35,876 nt of DNA, taken from Nitrospira sp. GTDB taxonomy: Bacteria > Nitrospirota > Nitrospiria > Nitrospirales > Nitrospiraceae. This document shows positions 31,882 through 35,876 of the stretch, in pieces. Made by a program: the position numbers and the translations under genes. Position 1 is the first letter of the stretch, and each line of letters opens with the position of its first letter. The DNA is taken from NCBI GenBank assembly GCA_013140455.1, contig JABFSU010000018.1:1-35876 (forward strand), given 5' to 3'. A model generated the notes under the pieces. It was given only the letters and a program-made list of their open reading frames with translations, searched no databases and was not told the DNA's origin.

Positions 31882-33726
31882 TTACGAAGGAGGCGGGAGG
31901 TTTGTCGGGAGTCCTTCCAATTCCATAATCCGCAACGCGTTGGTCGTCGGGCAGGGACCTGGGCGAAGCTGATAGTCAAACTGTAGTGTGCCGGCCGCGA
32001 CAGTTTCTTGAAAGTGACAATTGGTAAGTCCGGGAATCGATTGGTCAAGATCGGCAAGCTCCAGATCGTGGGTCGTGACCAAGCCGTAGCCGTTGCCTGC
32101 TGCCAGCGCCCGCACATAGGCGCGACTGCCGATCAGCCGTTCCCGGTTGTTAGTGCCTTTGAAAATCTCGTCGATCAGGAAGAGCACCGGTGGGGTCTCT
32201 CGATTCTCTGTTGCCTGAAGAATCGACTTCAATCGTTTCACTTCCGCATAGAAGAACGACAAGCCCGCATCCAGGGAGTCGTCGACGCGAATGCAGCAAG
32301 CAAGGCGGCTCCAGGTCCATGCGAAGGTCTGTGCGCAGACCGGCGCACCGGCTTGCGCGAGGCAGAGGTTGATGCCGACTGTCCGGAGGAAGGTGCTTTT
32401 GCCCGACATGTTTGAACCGGTGACCAGATAGATGGCCCCGCGGCCGGCGAAGGAGATGTCATTGGTGACACGGTGCTGCGATGGGATGAGCGGATGGCCG
32501 AGTCCTGTGGCGGTCAGCGCTTCGGTACGGTCGGGTGTCGGCCAGGCATACGCCGGGTGCAGGTACGCGAAGGTGGCCAGCGCTGAGGCGGCTTCCACTT
32601 CGGCGAGACAATCCAGCCACAGTGGGAGCAGGTTCTGAATCCGATGTTGGAATTGTTGTAGGCGGAAGGTAAAGAACAGATCCCAGGGGCAGAGTGCATT
32701 GAACACCAGGTGAACCAGCGGATGGGCTTTGACGCTGACGCCATGGAGCACCCATGCCAGGCGCCGGATCAATGCCGATGGGACCTTATCCGTTTCTATG
32801 AGTGCGCGGCAGGTTGCGGCGAGTGCAGATCCCGATTTCCGGGCGCGCCGCTCCAGGAACTGTAAGAGAGTTCCCAGTTTCTCGACTTCGTGATGCAGGC
32901 CTATGGCATGTTCAAGCAATTCCTCCCCCTGATCGGTCTGAAAAAAGATCACCGCATAGAGGCCGAAGGATATCATCCAATAGGCCGGCAAGAGATTGAG
33001 CAGCGCGCCAAGACCCAGGATCAGTGTGGTGACAGCGAGCACGGTCTGGATCGGAAGGACGATGTGGAGATAGGGGAGATGCAGATGGTGCTGCAGAATA
33101 GCCGTGATGCGTTGTCCGTTGATTTCTGCCTCGCCCGTCAGTCGGGCTTGGACGTTCAGCCGATCCCGGAAGCCTGTCAGTCGAGTCAGTTCTCTGACCA
33201 GCTGTTGCCTGGTTTGCCAGATTTGTTCGGTCGGTGGTTGGGTTAACAACCATGACGCGAGTCGTTCGTGCCCTTGCGTGGAGGTGGCAGTATCGAGGAG
33301 ATGGAGGAGCGAGTGCGGCCCGATCAGGTCGAGGTCGCGCGCATAGAGATGGGCATCGGCGGTGACGGGAGGGCAGGGGGGAAGCGCCTGCCATTCATGG
33401 CGAAGCCGGGCGAGGTGTTGGCGCTTGATCCCGGACCACAGCGTGAGCCGATGAATCCGGTGTTCGAGCCTGTTATGATACGCGGCGATCGTGAGAAATC
33501 CGAGGAAGAACAACAGGAGCGACCAGTTGCCGGCGTCGTAGCGTCCCAGCCGGTAGAGAGTCACTGTGATGAACAGTCCGATCAAAAACAGGACGCCTCG
33601 CCATCGGGAGAATTGTGTGCTGGCTTGTGTACCACGCCGGTGCAGGCGCTCGCCCCGTTGTCGTAGACGGGTGAGCGTGTGTTCGCGTTTGGTGGTGTGG
33701 CCGGACTTCACGATGAGATCGACCAT
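31882..33726 (-). CDS. Membrane-anchored MutS-like ATPase
   Basis: A 614-residue protein whose C-terminal domain (about 400-600) is the MutS-type ABC ATPase: Walker A GSNMSGKST (near 436), Walker B LFLIDEIFKGTNNRE (near 515) and VTTHDLELADL. The DNA-mismatch recognition domain of MutS is missing. Instead the N-terminal half has two pairs of hydrophobic helices (about 43-80 and 222-262). Proteins of this plan occur in many bacteria, and their function is not established; they should not be called mismatch-repair proteins by default. No clear ribosome-binding site precedes the ATG. It is divergent from prmA with only 45 bp between starts. Confidence 0.88.
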   Translation of the reverse strand: MVDLIVKSGHTTKREHTLTRLRQRGERLHRRGTQASTQFSRWRGVLFLIGLFITVTLYRLGRYDAGNWSLLLFFLGFLTIAAYHNRLEHRIHRLTLWSGIKRQHLARLRHEWQALPPCPPVTADAHLYARDLDLIGPHSLLHLLDTATSTQGHERLASWLLTQPPTEQIWQTRQQLVRELTRLTGFRDRLNVQARLTGEAEINGQRITAILQHHLHLPYLHIVLPIQTVLAVTTLILGLGALLNLLPAYWMISFGLYAVIFFQTDQGEELLEHAIGLHHEVEKLGTLLQFLERRARKSGSALAATCRALIETDKVPSALIRRLAWVLHGVSVKAHPLVHLVFNALCPWDLFFTFRLQQFQHRIQNLLPLWLDCLAEVEAASALATFAYLHPAYAWPTPDRTEALTATGLGHPLIPSQHRVTNDISFAGRGAIYLVTGSNMSGKSTFLRTVGINLCLAQAGAPVCAQTFAWTWSRLACCIRVDDSLDAGLSFFYAEVKRLKSILQATENRETPPVLFLIDEIFKGTNNRERLIGSRAYVRALAAGNGYGLVTTHDLELADLDQSIPGLTNCHFQETVAAGTLQFDYQLRPGPCPTTNALRIMELEGLPTNLPPPS

Positions 33727-33771
33727 ACTGGGAAGGGCTCGTGCTCGTCAATGAATTGTGAGAGAGAAACG

Positions 33772-34647
33772 ATGACGCAGGAATGGGTCGATGTCAGTAT
33801 CCACAGCGCAGTTGATCCTGGAGAATTGCTCGGGTTATTGGGCGATCCTCATGTGCGGGGCGCATGGGAGGATCAAGGGGTGACCCATCTCTATTGGTCT
33901 CGCGATCATTGGAGTGGAGACCAGTTGGGCCAGGTTCGCGCGGCGCTCGATCAACTCGATCCCTCCGGGCAAAGCAGCGGGGCTGTCCATGTCGGGGACC
34001 TGCCCCACCAGGATTGGAACCGTCAGTGGGCGCAGTCGGTCAAGCCGCTCCGGGTCGGGCGCCGGTTGGTGATTCGGCCCAGTTGGGAGTCTGCGTCATT
34101 GCTGGACGGCGATCTCGACATTATCCTCGATCCCAAACAGGCCTTCGGCACGGGACATCACGCGACCACCCGCATGTTGCTGGAGTGGCTGGAGGAACTG
34201 ATTCACGGCGGTGAAACGGTGCTTGATGTCGGGTCCGGCAGCGGCATTCTGGCGATGGCGGCCTTGAGGCTGGGTGCGCGGTCGGCCGCCGGTGTTGAAA
34301 TTGATCCTGTGGCGGTGGATTGTGCCCGGGAGTGTGCGAGCCAGAATGCGTTCGGTGCGGAGTTGGAACTCATCTGCGGGACGCTGTCCGACGTGGCCGC
34401 GGGTATGAGGCCGGATCTGGTGGTCGCGAACATCGATCGACAGACGCTCTTGCTGCTGGCCGATGAGTTGGCTGCTTATGGCGTGGCCGGTTCCCGACTC
34501 TTTTTTTCAGGTCTGCTGGTTGAGCAGGTGGAAGAGGTTATGACACGGTATGCCGCTTCGGGACTGTATCCGGTCCATCGGCGGGAGCAGGAGGGCTGGG
34601 TGGCGCTTGAACTCGGTCGATCTGAGCCGTGTGAAGGGCAGGAATAG
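33772..34647 (+). CDS. prmA: Ribosomal protein L11 methyltransferase
   Basis: A 291-residue cytoplasmic methyltransferase that trimethylates ribosomal protein L11 with S-adenosylmethionine. The FGTGHHATTRMLLEWLE motif, the SAM-binding VLDVGSGSGILAMAALRLGA and the PrmA motif VVANI are all present. The N-terminal substrate-recognition domain (1-90) is diverged but of normal length. I placed the start at the ATG at 33772 (GAGAGA upstream); an ATG at 33751 is the alternative. It is the first of three closely packed plus-strand genes, with a gap of three bases to the next. Confidence 0.93.
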   Translation: MTQEWVDVSIHSAVDPGELLGLLGDPHVRGAWEDQGVTHLYWSRDHWSGDQLGQVRAALDQLDPSGQSSGAVHVGDLPHQDWNRQWAQSVKPLRVGRRLVIRPSWESASLLDGDLDIILDPKQAFGTGHHATTRMLLEWLEELIHGGETVLDVGSGSGILAMAALRLGARSAAGVEIDPVAVDCARECASQNAFGAELELICGTLSDVAAGMRPDLVVANIDRQTLLLLADELAAYGVAGSRLFFSGLLVEQVEEVMTRYAASGLYPVHRREQEGWVALELGRSEPCEGQE

Positions 34648-34650
34648 ATT

Positions 34651-35154
34651 ATGAACCGAGGACGACCGCCCTATCCCCATATCCATCAGATCAGCGTCTC
34701 GGACGGCGGGGTACCGAAAAAACCGGTGCTGGAGGCGCGTGTGACTCTGCAGGGTGTTGAAGGAGATCGCCAGCGCAACGTGAAAGTTCACGGCGGTCCT
34801 GATCGCGCGGTCTGTTTGTATTCGTTGGATGTGATCGAGCAATTACAGCAAGCGGGCCATTCCATCGAGCCGGGGTTCTCCGGAGAGAATCTGACGCTGG
34901 CGGGACTGGACTGGGGGCTTGTGCAACAGGGTGTACGGCTCACCGTCGGGCTGGATGTCGAATTGGAAGTGATGAGCTATACATCGCCATGTAGCCACAA
35001 TGCCCGATGGTTCCACGACGGGGACTATCAGCGCATCTCGCAGAGAAAGCATCCGGGCTGGAGCCGGGTCTATGCCAAGGTGCTGAAGGAGGGTGTTGTT
35101 CGGCCGGGCGATCAGGTGAACGTTCAGGCGAAGGCCGACCGATCCAAGGGGTGA
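34651..35154 (+). CDS. Small MOSC domain protein (YiiM-like)
   Basis: A 167-residue protein consisting of a single MOSC domain. Landmarks are VEGDRQRNVKVHGGPDRAVC, GENLTLAGLDW and the Cys-containing SPCSHNARWF (C in the position that binds molybdenum cofactor in YiiM). YiiM-like proteins reduce N-hydroxylated purines; whether this one does is inference. It lacks the MOSC_N half found in the other MOSC protein at 13456-14289. It follows prmA by three bases and precedes the methyltransferase gene by four, so the three are probably one operon. Confidence 0.9.
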   Translation: MNRGRPPYPHIHQISVSDGGVPKKPVLEARVTLQGVEGDRQRNVKVHGGPDRAVCLYSLDVIEQLQQAGHSIEPGFSGENLTLAGLDWGLVQQGVRLTVGLDVELEVMSYTSPCSHNARWFHDGDYQRISQRKHPGWSRVYAKVLKEGVVRPGDQVNVQAKADRSKG

Positions 35155-35158
35155 GCAT

Positions 35159-35821
35159 ATGGCGTCACGTATTCTTGAACCGGAATTGATGGATGATCCT
35201 CTGCAGGCCAAGGCCTATGCCGAGGCGGATTTCTCCGCGGAGAATCAACGGTTCGTCGAGTTGTTCCGGGAGTATTTCCCGGATTTTTCCCAGGGCCATG
35301 TGTTTGATTTGGGCTGCGGACCCGGCGATATTCCAGTGCGCCTGGCGCGTGCTCTTCCGGATTGTCGCATTACGGGGATTGATGCGTCGCGGCCGATGAT
35401 TGAGTTGGCCGAGCAGGCTGTTTGCCGGGCCGGGCTGTCTGATCGGGTGGCGGTACGTTGCGAGCGCTTCCAGGATCTTGCCGGGGCCAATCAGGCTGAT
35501 GCGGCCGTCTCCAATAGCCTGCTCCATCACCTGCCTAATCCGTTACAGTTCTGGCATAAGTTGAGGCTCTTTGTGAAGCCGGGCTCGCCGGTGCTGGTCA
35601 TGGATCTGTTGCGGCCGGAGTCGCCCGAGGCGGCTCAAGCCATTGTGGATCAGTATGCGAAGGGAGCTCCCGATATTCTGCGCCGCGATTTCTACAATTC
35701 ACTGCTCGCGGCATTTACGGAAGATGAAATTGGTGCCCAACTCGCACAGATGAATCTGACTCGATTGCTCATCGATGTGCCGGATGATCGGCATTGGGTG
35801 GTCGGCGGAATCATCTACTAA
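35159..35821 (+). CDS. Class I SAM-dependent methyltransferase
   Basis: A 220-residue cytoplasmic methyltransferase. The SAM-binding core is clear: motif I VFDLGCGPGDIPVRLARALP, the acidic end of strand two ITGIDASRPMIELAEQA, and the motif following strand four, AVSNSLLHHLPNP. The substrate is unknown; LLHHLPNPLQFWHKL is in the style of UbiE/BioC-like small-molecule methyltransferases. AAGGGG lies nine bases before the ATG, inside the end of the preceding gene region. It is the last gene of the prmA run. Confidence 0.9.
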   Translation: MASRILEPELMDDPLQAKAYAEADFSAENQRFVELFREYFPDFSQGHVFDLGCGPGDIPVRLARALPDCRITGIDASRPMIELAEQAVCRAGLSDRVAVRCERFQDLAGANQADAAVSNSLLHHLPNPLQFWHKLRLFVKPGSPVLVMDLLRPESPEAAQAIVDQYAKGAPDILRRDFYNSLLAAFTEDEIGAQLAQMNLTRLLIDVPDDRHWVVGGIIY

Positions 35822-35822
35822 T

Positions 35823-35876
35823 AGGATGCTGAAAAAGGCCTTCGTCTCACCCTCCCAACCCCGGCGCGCCGAGACG
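35823..35876. repeat. Left part of a second inverted-repeat element, cut by the window end
   Basis: The first 16 bases, AGGATGCTGAAAAAGG, nearly match the right-arm end of the element at 2424-2548 read on the other strand. An internal 6-bp inverted repeat, CGTCTC (35843-35848) and GAGACG (35871-35876), follows. The rest of the element is beyond the window. Confidence 0.5.

Noticed and set aside
1-35876. CRISPR arrays, tRNA and rRNA genes, complete insertion sequences
   Set aside because: I looked for regularly spaced repeats, tRNA-like TTCGAATCC arms and rRNA-like conserved stretches and found none.

Overview
The window is bacterial chromosomal DNA, about 60% G+C over most of its length. I lean towards a Nitrospira-like member of the Nitrospirota. 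The reasons are the style of the short inverted-repeat elements, the mix of lipid and carbon-metabolism genes, and the large Ala/Pro/Thr-rich hypothetical proteins. No rRNA, nxr or other marker gene is present, so this is only an inference. No tRNA, rRNA, CRISPR array or complete insertion sequence was seen, and there is no gene-free stretch longer than 300 bases.

Region 1 (1-4900) holds a lipoprotein and tandem universal stress protein pair, an unrecognised 335-residue protein, a 125-bp inverted-repeat element, and a two-gene unit in which an RnfD-like membrane protein is translationally coupled to a secreted DUF2330 protein. The RnfD-like gene has its Shine-Dalgarno sequence buried in a perfect 8-bp hairpin.

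Region 2 (5000-10200) looks like an accessory or defence-flavoured islet: a HigBA toxin-antitoxin pair, a small STAS-like protein, a two-HKD phospholipase D-like protein, a TIR-like/Cap12-like protein, a transposase remnant and a single-pass membrane protein. From about 8000 to 10200 the DNA is clearly A+T-richer. The TIR-like gene is bracketed by a cloverleaf-type palindrome and a half copy of it.

Region 3 (10240-15320) has small metabolic and hypothetical genes: an NTF2-like (DUF1348) protein, a sterol-desaturase-like hydroxylase, a membrane protein, a beta-propeller-like protein, a secreted Ig-like protein, and a MOSC gene divergent from a LysR regulator.

Region 4 (15370-19660) is glycolytic. 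Pyruvate kinase is divergent from an unusual 779-residue protein that fuses a histidine-phosphatase domain to an ATP-type phosphofructokinase domain with altered active-site motifs. ynfA follows.

Region 5 (19660-25960) is a long minus-strand run: ynbA-like and ynbB-like phospholipid enzymes, a PlsC acyltransferase, an amidohydrolase, a sigma factor, its probable membrane anti-sigma partner, and NnrS.

Region 6 (26060-35876) has a three-domain LplT-PlsC-Aas phospholipid remodelling protein translationally coupled to a DUF2238 membrane domain fused to a possible permuted-papain domain. A membrane-anchored MutS-like ATPase comes next. The divergent plus-strand run is prmA, a small MOSC protein and a methyltransferase. 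The window ends inside what looks like another inverted-repeat element.
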